Positions 1 through 8,027 of a stretch of DNA of 56,184 nt are shown piece by piece. Origin of the DNA: Nocardia salmonicida NBRC 13393 (GTDB lineage: Bacteria; Actinomycetota; Actinomycetes; Mycobacteriales; Mycobacteriaceae); contig NZ_BDBR01000059.1 of NCBI RefSeq assembly GCF_001613085.1, positions 1-56,184 on the forward strand, read 5' to 3'. The translations under genes and the position numbers were made by a program. The notes beneath the pieces were generated by a model. The model searched no databases, was not told where the DNA came from, and saw only the letters and a list, made by a program, of their open reading frames with translations. Within the stretch, counting starts at the first letter, position 1. Every line of letters starts with the position of its first letter.

Positions 1-27
1 CCCAGGGCAGTCGCCTACAGTGCTTGG

Positions 28-711
28 GTGCGCCTCGTCATTGCTCGTTGCCAGGTCGACTACGTCGGTCGACTGACTGCCCACCTCCCGATGGCTCGTC
101 GGCTGTTGCTGATCAAGGCCGACGGGTCGGTGCTCGTGCACTCCGACGGCGGCTCCTACAAGCCGCTGAACTGGATGAGTCCGCCGTGCTGGCTGGTGGA
201 ACAAGACGTGCCGGAGTCGGTGACGGCGAAGGCACTGTGGGTGGTGACGAACAAGGCCGGCGAGGAACTGCAGATCACCATCGAGGAGATCGAGCACGAT
301 TCCTCGCACGCGCTCGGCGTCGATCCCGGCCTGGTGAAGGACGGCGTCGAAGCGCATTTGCAGGAGCTGCTCGCCGAACACGTGACGAAGCTCGGGGAGG
401 GGTACACCCTGGTTCGGCGCGAGTACATGACCGCGATCGGACCGGTGGACCTGCTGTGCCGTGACGCCGGCGGTGCCTCGGTGGCGGTGGAGATCAAGCG
501 CCGCGGTGACATCGACGGTGTCGAGCAGCTCACCCGCTACCTCGAACTGCTCAATCGTGACCCGCTGCTGGCCCCGGTGGCCGGGGTATTCGCGGCGCAG
601 CAGATCAAGCCGCAGGCGAGGACGCTCGCCGAGGACCGTGGAATCCGCTGCCTCACGCTCGATTACGACGAGCTACGTGGCACGGAGAGCAACGTTTTCC
701 GCCTCTTCTAG
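28..711 (+). CDS. nucS: Endonuclease NucS (EndoMS), mismatch-specific
   Basis: 227 aa, GTG start. NucS cuts both strands at mismatched base pairs and replaces MutS/MutL repair in actinobacteria and some archaea; it works with the DNA sliding clamp in the cytoplasm. Seen: N-terminal DNA-binding beta domain (MRLVIARCQVDYVGRL) and a C-terminal RecB-like nuclease core (GPVDLLCRD followed by VAVEIKRRG, the D...ExK set; then QLTRYLELLNRD). The last residues (NVFRLF) match the clamp-binding tail typical of the family. Length equals the family norm. It corresponds to Rv1321 and is followed 12 bases later by the same small gene as in mycobacteria (Rv1322). Identification is strong; only 27 bases of upstream sequence are present, so its promoter is not visible. 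Confidence 0.96.
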   Translation: MRLVIARCQVDYVGRLTAHLPMARRLLLIKADGSVLVHSDGGSYKPLNWMSPPCWLVEQDVPESVTAKALWVVTNKAGEELQITIEEIEHDSSHALGVDPGLVKDGVEAHLQELLAEHVTKLGEGYTLVRREYMTAIGPVDLLCRDAGGASVAVEIKRRGDIDGVEQLTRYLELLNRDPLLAPVAGVFAAQQIKPQARTLAEDRGIRCLTLDYDELRGTESNVFRLF

Positions 712-723
712 GAGGGAAGTGGG

Positions 724-1014
724 ATGCCGCGACGTAAACCACGCACCGGGCGTCCTGCGGGCCCCGCACCGCTCGGTGACGTGTACGGCCGGACCGAGGA
801 CGGGCCGGGCGATGAAACCTATATCGTGCGAACAGTTCCCGGTGCCCGCGCGGTGAAGACCTATCGGTGCCCCGGCTGCGACCACGAGATCGCCGTCGGC
901 GTCGCCCATGTCGTCGCCTGGGCCGCAGAGGGCGGCGAGGACGACCGCAGACACTGGCACCAGGGTTGCTGGAACGGCCGGCGCACCCGCGGCATCACTC
1001 GCCGCTGGTCCTGA
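724..1014 (+). CDS. Small conserved protein with zinc-ribbon-like Cys/His pattern (Rv1322-type)
   Basis: 96 aa, ATG start preceded by GGAGGGAAGTGGG. Function unknown. Seen: a basic, proline-rich N terminus (MPRRKPRTGRPAGPAP), then CPGCDHEI, HVVAW and HWHQGCW, a CxxC...H...HxxxC arrangement that could bind one zinc ion. No signal peptide or membrane segment. It lies 12 bases behind nucS and is probably cotranscribed with it; the same pair occurs in M. tuberculosis. Its position suggests a nucleic-acid or repair accessory role, but this is inference only. The gene ends just before a strong hairpin terminator. Confidence 0.85.
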   Translation: MPRRKPRTGRPAGPAPLGDVYGRTEDGPGDETYIVRTVPGARAVKTYRCPGCDHEIAVGVAHVVAWAAEGGEDDRRHWHQGCWNGRRTRGITRRWS

Positions 1015-1038
1015 CCGACACCCGAGCCGTAGACAACG

Positions 1039-1081
1039 AAAACCGAAGGCCGCCTCGATGTTCGAGGCGGCCTTCGGTTTT
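1039..1081. terminator. Bidirectional intrinsic terminator
   Basis: A perfect 16-bp stem (CCGAAGGCCGCCTCGA at 1043-1058 against 1062-1077) with a 3-base loop, flanked by AAAA on the left and TTTT on the right, so it can terminate in both directions. It sits between the converging nucS pair (+) and the coiled-coil gene (-). Confidence 0.93.
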
Positions 1082-1115
1082 CCAGGTGAATGTCGTGACG
1101 AGTCCGACAGACTGA

Positions 1116-2117
1116 TCAGTTGACGTCGGCGCTCTCGCGGTCCTCGTCGACGATGTCCTCGTCGGCGACCTCCGGGATGGCCTTGTTCTGGCGCGAGCTC
1201 GAGACCGACTTGTTTCCGTTGCTGTTGTTGCTGATCGACTTGCGCTCGGGAGTGCCGTCGAGCAGTTCGCTCTCGCGGTTGACCGCGGCGAGCATGGCGG
1301 GCACGGAGTCGAGCTGACCGCGAATTCCGAGCAGCTGGGCGAGCACCCGGCCGCGCAGCACGCGCATCTCCTCGGCCAGTTCCTTCGCGTGCGCGATCTT
1401 GCGCTCGGAGGTCTGGGTGGCGGAGCTGATCAGGCGGTTGGACTCATCGGTCGCATCCTTGATCCGCTGAGCGGCCTCGGCGCGACTGGTGGCCTCGAGC
1501 TCCTCCATGGCACGGGTCAGCTTGGTGCGCCGATCGTTCATGGTGGCCTCGAAGTCCTGCTGGGTGGCCTTGCGCTTGGCCTCGGCCTCCTTGCCGAGAC
1601 GTTCCACATCGGCCTGTGCGGCCTCGATGATCTTGGCGGACTCGGTGCGCGCGTTCGCGAGGGTCTGCTCGAACTCGATCTCGAGCGCCTCGCGCTTCTC
1701 CTTGGTCTCCGCGAGCAGCGACTCGTACTTGCCACGCATCTCGGTGGCCTGCTGCTCGGCGATCGACACCATCTCGGCGGCTTCGGCCTGCGCAAGCGCG
1801 CGAACCTCGGACGCTTCGTCCGAGGCCAGGCGCAGCATGCGCGAGATGCGGTCGGACATGCCTTCGGCGGTGGTCGGCGGCACGGAAAGCCGGTCGACCT
1901 CCTTGCGGAGCTCGTCGATCTCGTCACGCGCATCTTCCAGCTGGCTGGCGAGATTGCGGGCCTGCGCTGCGGCAGCATCCCGGTCGGTGGCGGTGACGCG
2001 GAGCTCAGCGTCGAAGCGGTCGAAGTAGTTGCGCACCTCGTCTTGCGCATAACCCTTGCGCACAACGGTGAAGGGCAGTGCAACGAAGCGATTGCGATCG
2101 GACTCAGGTGACGACAT
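1116..2117 (-). CDS. DivIVA-like long coiled-coil protein
   Basis: 333 aa. Seen: N-terminal DivIVA-type motif (LPFTVVRKGYAQDEVRNYFD, about residues 13-32), then about 230 residues of heptad-like, Ala/Glu/Arg-rich coiled coil, then an Asn/Ser-rich segment (SISNNSNGNKSVSSS) and an acidic tail. No membrane segment. Proteins of this build (Wag31, FilP/Scy, RsmP) form cytoplasmic filaments or polar scaffolds in actinobacteria that direct tip growth; assignment to a particular one is not possible here. The ATG at 2117 is chosen over an upstream TTG at 2126 because a TATTTT -10 element lies at 2130-2125, which fits a leaderless message starting at 2117. It lies between rv1322- and epimerase-like genes, where M. 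tuberculosis has nothing comparable. Confidence 0.85.
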   Translation of the reverse strand: MSSPESDRNRFVALPFTVVRKGYAQDEVRNYFDRFDAELRVTATDRDAAAAQARNLASQLEDARDEIDELRKEVDRLSVPPTTAEGMSDRISRMLRLASDEASEVRALAQAEAAEMVSIAEQQATEMRGKYESLLAETKEKREALEIEFEQTLANARTESAKIIEAAQADVERLGKEAEAKRKATQQDFEATMNDRRTKLTRAMEELEATSRAEAAQRIKDATDESNRLISSATQTSERKIAHAKELAEEMRVLRGRVLAQLLGIRGQLDSVPAMLAAVNRESELLDGTPERKSISNNSNGNKSVSSSRQNKAIPEVADEDIVDEDRESADVN

Positions 2118-2124
2118 GGCACAC

Positions 2125-2130
2125 AAAATA
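2125..2130 (-). promoter_or_regulatory. Putative -10 element of the coiled-coil gene (leaderless)
   Basis: TATTTT on the minus strand ends 7 bases before the ATG at 2117, the spacing expected for a leaderless actinobacterial transcript. No convincing -35 is present. Confidence 0.4.
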
Positions 2131-2203
2131 CAGCCTCGAGCGAGCCAATGGAGACTCGACCGTGATTGTGATCTCGCTGAGATTTACCGACAGTACCGGC
2201 GTA

Positions 2204-2665
2204 CTAGTGCGTAACGTCCGGGTTCGGCTCCACGAGCTCGACCAGCACACCGCCAGCATCCTTCGGATGGATGAAATTGATGCGGGAATCGGCGGTTCCG
2301 TGGCGGGGGGCTTCGTACAGCAAACGCACGCCGCGTCCGCGCAGGAAGTCCGAAACCGCTTCGATATCGGTGACCCGGTAGGCCAGCTGCTGCAGTCCGG
2401 GGCCGCTGCGGTCGATGAACTTGGCGATGGTCGACTCGGGGGTGAGCGGGGACAGCAACTGCAGGGCGGTCGCGCGGTCGGCGGCGGCGGGGCACGACAG
2501 CATGGCCTCGACGACGCCCTGGGCCTCGTTCACCTCGCGGTGGGTCTCGACCATGCCGAGGTTGTCGGTGTACCAGGCCACGGCGATGTCGAGGTCGGGC
2601 ACGGCGATGCCCACGTGGTCGACGGCGATGACGTAGTCGGCGGGGATGAAGTTCTCATTGGTCAC
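2204..2665 (-). CDS. mce: Methylmalonyl-CoA epimerase
   Basis: 153 aa, GTG start. Interconverts (2S)- and (2R)-methylmalonyl-CoA, linking propionyl-CoA carboxylation to the B12-dependent mutase. Seen: the vicinal-oxygen-chelate fold with the metal-binding start VDHVGIAVPDLD (about 16-27), the central HREVNEAQGV stretch, and the C-terminal FIHPKDAGGVLVELVEP with the conserved His and Glu. Length is normal. It corresponds to Rv1322A and is divergent from the thiolase gene fadA4, as in mycobacteria. The name mce here is the epimerase, not the mammalian-cell-entry genes further right. Confidence 0.95.
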   Translation of the reverse strand: MTNENFIPADYVIAVDHVGIAVPDLDIAVAWYTDNLGMVETHREVNEAQGVVEAMLSCPAAADRATALQLLSPLTPESTIAKFIDRSGPGLQQLAYRVTDIEAVSDFLRGRGVRLLYEAPRHGTADSRINFIHPKDAGGVLVELVEPNPDVTH

Positions 2666-2796
2666 CCCACGAAGCTAGCGCGGACCTGCGTGCCGGGCGC
2701 GGGCCGATACCGGTTACCGTGGAGTCCAACTCCTGTACGCGCGCGGTGCTGCCGTGTGTCTCCGGCGAGGTTCGACTCAATGAATGCGAGGCTTTC

Positions 2797-3981
2797 GTGA
2801 CCACTTCTGTCATCGTGTCCGGTGCGCGTACCCCGGTCGGTCGGCTGCTCGGCGGTCTGAAGGGCTTCAAGGCCTCGGATCTGGCCGGTGTCGCCATCAA
2901 GGCCGCGCTCGAGAAAGGCGGCGTCGCGCCCGAGCAGGTCGAGTACGTGATCCTGGGCCAGGTGCTGCAGGCCGGCGCGGGGCAGCTGCCCGCGCGGCAG
3001 GCCGCCATCGCCGCGGGTATCCCGATGGATGTGCCGTCGCTGCTGATCAACAAGGTCTGTCTGTCCGGCATCAACGCCATCGCACTGGCCGATCAGCTGA
3101 TCCGCGCGGGTGAGCACGAGATCGTGGTCGCCGGCGGCATGGAGTCGATGAGCCAGACCCCGCATCTGCTGCCCAAGAGCCGTGAGGGCTTCAAGTACGG
3201 CGACACCACCCTCGTCGATCACATGGCCTACGACGGCCTGCACGACGTGATCACCGACCAGGCCATGGGCCTGCTCACCGAGGATCGCAACGACCTCGAC
3301 AAGGTGAGCCGCGAGGAGCAGGACGCGCTGGCCGCGGCCTCGCACCAGCGCGCTGCCGCCGCGTGGAAGAACGGGCTGTTCGAGGACGAGGTCGTGCCGG
3401 TCGCCGTGCCGCAGCGCAAGGGCGACCCGGTCTACGTCACCGAGGACGAGGGCATTCGCGCCGACACCACCGTCGAGTCGCTGGGCAAGCTGCGTCCGGC
3501 CTTCCGCAAGGACGGCACCGTCACCGCGGGCACCGCCTCGCAGATCTCCGACGGCGCGGCCGCGGTGATCGTGATGAGCAAGGCCAAGGCCGAGGAGCTG
3601 GGGCTGGAGTGGATCGCCGAGATCGGCGCCGCGGGCCAGGTCGCCGGGCCGGATTCGACCCTGCAGGACCAGCCGGCCAACGCGATCCTCGCCGCGTGCG
3701 CGAAGGAGGGCATCACGCCCGCCGAGCTGGACCTGATCGAGATCAACGAGGCGTTCGCGGCTGTCGGTGTGTCTTCGACCCGCAAGCTCGGCTTCGACCC
3801 GGAGAAGGTCAATGTCAACGGTGGCGCCATCGCCATCGGTCACCCGCTCGGCATGTCCGGTGCGCGCATCCTGCTGCACCTGGCGCTGGAGCTGAAGCGT
3901 CGCGGTGGTGGCGTCGGTGCCGCCGCGCTGTGCGGTGGTGGCGGTCAGGGCGACGCGCTGATCATCCGCGTACCTGCCTGA
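2797..3981 (+). CDS. fadA4: Acetyl-CoA C-acetyltransferase (thiolase)
   Basis: 394 aa from a GTG at 2797, chosen because family members begin at the following VTTSVIVSGARTPVG. Condenses two acetyl-CoA to acetoacetyl-CoA or performs the reverse thiolysis. Seen: nucleophile Cys88 in NKVCLSG, His349 in AIGHPLGMSG, and acid/base Cys379 in ALCGGGGQGD, all at the positions usual for biosynthetic thiolases. It is divergent from methylmalonyl-CoA epimerase and corresponds to Rv1323. An upstream in-frame extension to 2719 is possible but lacks similarity to thiolases. Confidence 0.95.
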   Translation: MTTSVIVSGARTPVGRLLGGLKGFKASDLAGVAIKAALEKGGVAPEQVEYVILGQVLQAGAGQLPARQAAIAAGIPMDVPSLLINKVCLSGINAIALADQLIRAGEHEIVVAGGMESMSQTPHLLPKSREGFKYGDTTLVDHMAYDGLHDVITDQAMGLLTEDRNDLDKVSREEQDALAAASHQRAAAAWKNGLFEDEVVPVAVPQRKGDPVYVTEDEGIRADTTVESLGKLRPAFRKDGTVTAGTASQISDGAAAVIVMSKAKAEELGLEWIAEIGAAGQVAGPDSTLQDQPANAILAACAKEGITPAELDLIEINEAFAAVGVSSTRKLGFDPEKVNVNGGAIAIGHPLGMSGARILLHLALELKRRGGGVGAAALCGGGGQGDALIIRVPA

Positions 3982-3996
3982 TCCCGTTCGACCACG

Positions 3997-4031
3997 AAAG
4001 CCCTGGTACTCCGCGTGGGTACCAGGGCTTT
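3997..4031 (+). terminator. Terminator after fadA4
   Basis: A 13-bp perfect inverted repeat (AAAGCCCTGGTAC, 3997-4009, against 4019-4031) whose right arm runs into TTTTGTTGT, 16 bases after the fadA4 stop. Confidence 0.88.
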
Positions 4032-4086
4032 TGTTGTGACCGGTCCAACTACGTGGTGTCGTAGATCATGCGGCACAATGGTGGGC

Positions 4087-4455
4087 ATGGGTTTCTTCGA
4101 TTTGCGGTCCACGGCCAGTCGGTTTCGGTTCTTCGCGGTGCTCGAGGCGCTGTCCTGGATCGGGCTGCTGACCGGTATGGCGTTCAAGTACCTGCCCGCC
4201 GAGGGCAACGAGATCGGCGTGAAGATCTTCGGACCGGTGCACGGCGCGATCTTCGTGCTGTTCGTGATCACGGCGCTGTTGACCTCGCGCGAACTGAACT
4301 GGAACTGGAAGACCACCGTGCTGGCACTGGCGTCGAGCATTCCGCCGCTGTTCACCGTGATCTTCGAGGTCTGGGCGGTGCGCACCGGTCAGCTCGGTGA
4401 GCTGAGCGCGGACGTGAGCAAGGGCTCCGCGGCTGCCGCTCCAACAGCTTCGTGA
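4087..4455 (+). CDS. DUF3817 integral membrane protein
   Basis: 122 aa from ATG 4087; ATG 4078 or GTG 4081 two or three codons upstream are alternatives. Function unknown. Seen: three hydrophobic segments (about residues 12-32, 44-68, 74-96), the DUF3817 signature FRFFAVLEALSWIG near the start and GPVHGAIFVLF in the middle, and a short polar Ala-rich C terminus. It lies 14 bases ahead of the thioredoxin-like gene and is likely cotranscribed with it. A second DUF3817 protein is encoded at 32197-32574. Confidence 0.85.
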   Translation: MGFFDLRSTASRFRFFAVLEALSWIGLLTGMAFKYLPAEGNEIGVKIFGPVHGAIFVLFVITALLTSRELNWNWKTTVLALASSIPPLFTVIFEVWAVRTGQLGELSADVSKGSAAAAPTAS

Positions 4456-4468
4456 CAAACTGGAAAGC

Positions 4469-5386
4469 GTGACTCGACCCGCTGCCCGCCGTCCTTCGCC
4501 CGCCGCTGCCGCCGCCATGTCCGGTGCGGTGGATCTGTCCGCGCTGAAGCAGCCGCCCGCCGCTCCCGGCGGTGCCGCTGCTGCTCCGGCCTCGGGGAAC
4601 CACACGGTCACCGAGGCGGATTTCGAAGCCAAGGTGATTCGGCGCTCGACGCAGGTGCCCGTGGTGGTCGCGCTGTTCTCGCAGCGCAGCGCGGGCAGCG
4701 TCGAGCTGGTTCGCACCCTGGAACGGTTCAACGCCGAAGACCGTGGCGCCTGGGATCTGGCCGTGATCGAGGCCGAAGCCAATATGAACATCGTGCAGGC
4801 GCTGCGCGTGCAGGGCATTCCGACGGTGATCGCGGTGGCGGGCGGGCAGCCGCTGGCCGATTTCGAAGGCGCGCAGCCGGACCAGCAGGTGCGGCAGTGG
4901 CTCGACGCTGTGATGGACGCGACAGCGGGCAAGCTCGAGGGCGACCCAGACGCGGCTCCCGTCGAGCCCGAGATCGAGGACCCGCGCTTCGTCGACGCGG
5001 AGGACAAGCTGTCCGAAGGTGACTTCGCCGGCGCCGAGGCGGCCTACGAGGCGATCATCGCCGAGGAACCCGGCAACGAGGAAGCCAAGGCGGCCCTGCG
5101 CCAGCTGCGCTTCCTGACCAGGGCCCAGCAGCTCGATCCGGCCGTGGTCGCCACCGCCGACGCCGACCCGGCGAATCTGGACGCCGCACTCGACGCCGCC
5201 GACATCGAAATGTTCGAGCAGCGACCCGAGGCGGCCTTCGATCGGATCATCGCGATCGTCAAGCGCACCGCGGGCGACGACCGCACCAGGGCCCGCACCC
5301 GACTGCTCGAACTGTTCGAGCTGTTCGATCCCGCCGAGCCCTTCGTGATCGCCGCCCGGCGCAAGCTCGCCGCCGCACTGTACTGA
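4469..5386 (+). CDS. YbbN-type thioredoxin-fold/TPR protein without CxxC
   Basis: 305 aa, GTG start. Homologue of Rv1324. Seen: Ala/Pro-rich N terminus, thioredoxin fold (about 45-150: VVVALFSQRSAGSVELV, VQGIPTVIAVAGGQPLADF with the cis-Pro), then helical tetratricopeptide-like repeats (KLSEGDFAGAEAAYEAII) and the conserved end RTRLLELFELFDPAEPF. The usual WCxxC is replaced by SQRSAGS, so it cannot act as a dithiol oxidoreductase; E. coli YbbN of similar build acts as a co-chaperone. Cytoplasmic, no signal peptide. The role as holdase or chaperone partner is inference from the family. Confidence 0.88.
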   Translation: MTRPAARRPSPAAAAAMSGAVDLSALKQPPAAPGGAAAAPASGNHTVTEADFEAKVIRRSTQVPVVVALFSQRSAGSVELVRTLERFNAEDRGAWDLAVIEAEANMNIVQALRVQGIPTVIAVAGGQPLADFEGAQPDQQVRQWLDAVMDATAGKLEGDPDAAPVEPEIEDPRFVDAEDKLSEGDFAGAEAAYEAIIAEEPGNEEAKAALRQLRFLTRAQQLDPAVVATADADPANLDAALDAADIEMFEQRPEAAFDRIIAIVKRTAGDDRTRARTRLLELFELFDPAEPFVIAARRKLAAALY

Positions 5387-5417
5387 CACCCACAGCCCAG
5401 CAACGATTGCTTTTCGC

Positions 5418-5449
5418 AGCCGCCCCGGCCGAACATCGCCGGGGCGGCT
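5418..5449 (+). terminator. Probable terminator after the YbbN-type gene
   Basis: AGCCGCCCCGGC (5418-5429) pairs perfectly with 5438-5449 around an 8-base loop. The following bases are only weakly T-rich, so efficiency is uncertain. Confidence 0.6.
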
Positions 5450-5481
5450 TCGCTGCGTGTGAGCGGTGCTACGGTCGAAAT

Positions 5482-5874
5482 ATGGCGTCCAAGAACGATA
5501 TCCAGCATCGGATCGTCACCGCGTTCCAGCGGCGACTGAATCCGATCCTGGGCAGACTGCCCGGTCAGCAATTGCTCGAGACGGTCGGGCGGGTGAGCGG
5601 GCAGCCGCGGGTCACGCCGATCGGTGGTCGGCGCGTAGGAAACGAGTTCTGGTTGGTCTCCGAGTTCGGGGATCGCTCGCAGTATGTGCGCAACATCAAG
5701 GCCGACAACAAGGTCCGCGTGCGCCTGGGTGGACGCTGGTACGCGGGGACCGCCGTACTGCTGCCCGGGGACGATCCACGGGCCAGGCTGCGGCAGTTGC
5801 CGCGCTACAACAGCACCGCGGTGCGGGCGTTCGGTACCGATCTGCTGACGATTCGGGTCGACCTGGATCGTTAA
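5482..5874 (+). CDS. Nitroreductase-family deazaflavin (F420)-dependent oxidoreductase
   Basis: 130 aa, ATG start. Belongs to the Ddn-like split-beta-barrel family, which uses the deazaflavin F420 (or FMN) to reduce quinones or related substrates. Seen: GRVSGQPRVTPIGGRRVG followed by FWLVSEFGDRSQYVRNI and KVRVRLGGRWYAGTA, the family core, and the end RAFGTDLLTIRVDLDR. Length is typical. Its stop codon overlaps that of convergent glgB (the four bases TTAA serve both). Substrate unknown. Confidence 0.85.
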   Translation: MASKNDIQHRIVTAFQRRLNPILGRLPGQQLLETVGRVSGQPRVTPIGGRRVGNEFWLVSEFGDRSQYVRNIKADNKVRVRLGGRWYAGTAVLLPGDDPRARLRQLPRYNSTAVRAFGTDLLTIRVDLDR

Positions 5875-8027
5875 GCCGTCGAGGACAGCCAGAGGGCGCT
5901 GTGCGGGGCCATCGTGATGGTGGCCGAGGCCGGGTGACCGTGGCTGGAGGTGTCGACGGCGGTGACGATGCCGAGATTGCCGATGCCGGAGCCCGCGTAT
6001 TCGTGGGCGTCGGTGTTGAGGATCTCGTGCCAGGGGCCGGGGTGGGGCAGACCGATGCGGTAGTTCTCGCGGAGGGAACCGGAGAAGTTGAAGACGGCCG
6101 CCACCGCGCTGCCGTCGGTGCCCCAGCGCAGGAAGGCGAAGACGTTGGCGGTGCTGTCGTCGGCTTCGATCCAGGAGTGACCGCCGGGGGTGGCGTCTTG
6201 CGTCCACAGGGCGGGGTGGGCGGTGTAGGTGCGGTTGAGGTCGGCCACCATTGTTGAAATGCCCTGGTGGAGTGGGTTTTCCAATTCCTGCCAGTCCAGG
6301 CCGCGGTCGTTGTCCCATTCGCGGAACTGGCCGAATTCCTGGCCCATGAACAGCAGTTGTTTGCCGGGGTGGGCCCACATGTAGGCGAGCAGGGCGCGCA
6401 CGCCGCTCGCCTTGGCGAAGTCGTCGCCGGGCATGCGGGTCCACAGCGTGCCTTTGCCGTGCACGACCTCGTCGTGGCTGATCGGCAGCACATAGTTCTC
6501 GCTCCACGCGTACACCAGCGAGAACGTCATCTCGTTGTGGTGCCAGGAGCGATGGATCGGGTCGCGACCCAGGTAGCCGAGAGTGTCGTGCATCCAGCCC
6601 ATGTTCCACTTCATGGTGAAACCGAGGCCGCCGACGTCGGTGCCGCGGGTGACGCCGGGCCAGGTGGTGGACTCCTCGGCGATGGTGACGACGCCGGGAT
6701 GGGCGCCGTGCACGGCGTCGTTGAGCTCCTGCAGGAAGTCGACCGCTTCCAGATTCTCCCGGCCGCCGTAGATATTCGGCTCCCAGCCGCCGTCGGGGCG
6801 GGAATAGTCCAGGTACAGCATCGAGGCCACGGCGTCGACGCGAAGGCCGTCGATGTGGAACTCCTCGATCCAGAAAGTGGCATTGGCGACCAGGAAGTTG
6901 CGGACCTCGTTGCGTCCGAAGTCGAAAACGAAAGTGCCCCAGTCGAGTTGCTCGCCGCGGCGCGGGTCGGGGTGTTCGTAGAGCGGGGTGCCGTCGAAGC
7001 GGGCCAGTGCCCATTCGTCGCGCGGGAAGTGCGCGGGGACCCAGTCCAGGAGTACCCCGATGCCCGCGTTGTGCAGGTGGTCGACGAAGTAGCGGAAGTC
7101 GTCGGGGCTGCCGAAACGCGAGGTCGGGGCGTAATAGGAGGTGACCTGGTATCCCCACGATCCGCCGAACGGGTGCTCGGCCACCGGCAGCAGTTCGACG
7201 TGGGTGAATCCGGTCGCGCGCAGGTACTCGGCCAGCTGATGGGCCAATTCGCGGTAGTCGAGGCCGGGTCGCCAGGAACCGAGGTGGATTTCGTAGGCGC
7301 TCATGGGGGAGCGGACCGCGTCGGTCTTCGCACGTCGGTCGAGCCAGGCGCTGTCGGTCCACACGTGGTCGGCGCGGGTGACGACCGAGGCGGTCGCGGG
7401 CGGTACTTCGGTCGAAAAGGCAAGGGGGTCAGCGTGATCGACGACACGACCATCCGCGCCGTGGATCCGGTACTTGTAGCGCGTGCCCGGTCCGACGCCC
7501 GGCACGAACACCTCCCACACCCCGGAACTGCCCAAGGCGCGCATGGGTGCCGAGGTGCCGCTCCAGTGGTCGAAATCACCGAAGACGGTGACACCGCGAG
7601 CATTCGGGGCCCAGACGGCGAACGAGGTGCCGTCGACCTCGCCGTCGAGGGTGGTGTAGTGGCGCGGGTGCGCGCCGAGTACCTCCCAGAGGCGGGTGTG
7701 TCGGCCTTCGCCGATGAGGTGCAGGTCGAATTCGCCGACGGTGGGCAGGAAGCGGTAGCCGTCGGCGGAAACCACCGTCTGGCCGCCCGGGTATTCGGCG
7801 CGGACCCGGTAGTCGTCGATCTGTGGATACGGCAGGACCGCGTCGAAAATACCGTGGCCCAACGACTTCAGCCGATGCTCGGACTCGCCGACGAGCACCG
7901 TCACGGTGTCGGCGTGGGGGCGAAGGACCCGGACCGCGGTGCCGTCGGCATGGGAGTGTGCGCCCAGGACGGTGTGCGGGTCGGGATGGGTGCCCGCGGC
8001 GAGCAGCAGCAGATCGCGGCGCTTCAT
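5871..8027 (-). CDS. glgB: 1,4-alpha-glucan branching enzyme
   Basis: 718 aa. Introduces alpha-1,6 branches into alpha-1,4 glucans; in actinobacteria it builds glycogen and the methylglucose/capsular glucan made by GlgE. Seen: N-terminal carbohydrate-binding module, GH13 barrel with nucleophile Asp398 (GLRVDAVASML) and acid Glu451 (VVTIAEESTTW), and ISHDEVVHGKG. ATG 8027 overlaps the glgE stop by one base (TGATG), so translation is coupled and the pair forms an operon glgE-glgB as Rv1327c-Rv1326c. An in-frame extension to 8195 would lie inside glgE and looks nothing like a branching enzyme. Confidence 0.96.
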   Translation of the reverse strand: MKRRDLLLLAAGTHPDPHTVLGAHSHADGTAVRVLRPHADTVTVLVGESEHRLKSLGHGIFDAVLPYPQIDDYRVRAEYPGGQTVVSADGYRFLPTVGEFDLHLIGEGRHTRLWEVLGAHPRHYTTLDGEVDGTSFAVWAPNARGVTVFGDFDHWSGTSAPMRALGSSGVWEVFVPGVGPGTRYKYRIHGADGRVVDHADPLAFSTEVPPATASVVTRADHVWTDSAWLDRRAKTDAVRSPMSAYEIHLGSWRPGLDYRELAHQLAEYLRATGFTHVELLPVAEHPFGGSWGYQVTSYYAPTSRFGSPDDFRYFVDHLHNAGIGVLLDWVPAHFPRDEWALARFDGTPLYEHPDPRRGEQLDWGTFVFDFGRNEVRNFLVANATFWIEEFHIDGLRVDAVASMLYLDYSRPDGGWEPNIYGGRENLEAVDFLQELNDAVHGAHPGVVTIAEESTTWPGVTRGTDVGGLGFTMKWNMGWMHDTLGYLGRDPIHRSWHHNEMTFSLVYAWSENYVLPISHDEVVHGKGTLWTRMPGDDFAKASGVRALLAYMWAHPGKQLLFMGQEFGQFREWDNDRGLDWQELENPLHQGISTMVADLNRTYTAHPALWTQDATPGGHSWIEADDSTANVFAFLRWGTDGSAVAAVFNFSGSLRENYRIGLPHPGPWHEILNTDAHEYAGSGIGNLGIVTAVDTSSHGHPASATITMAPHSALWLSSTA

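Noticed and set aside
2662..3879. Long minus-strand frame opposite fadA4
   Set aside because: Its translation is low-complexity and the thiolase on the plus strand has all catalytic residues.
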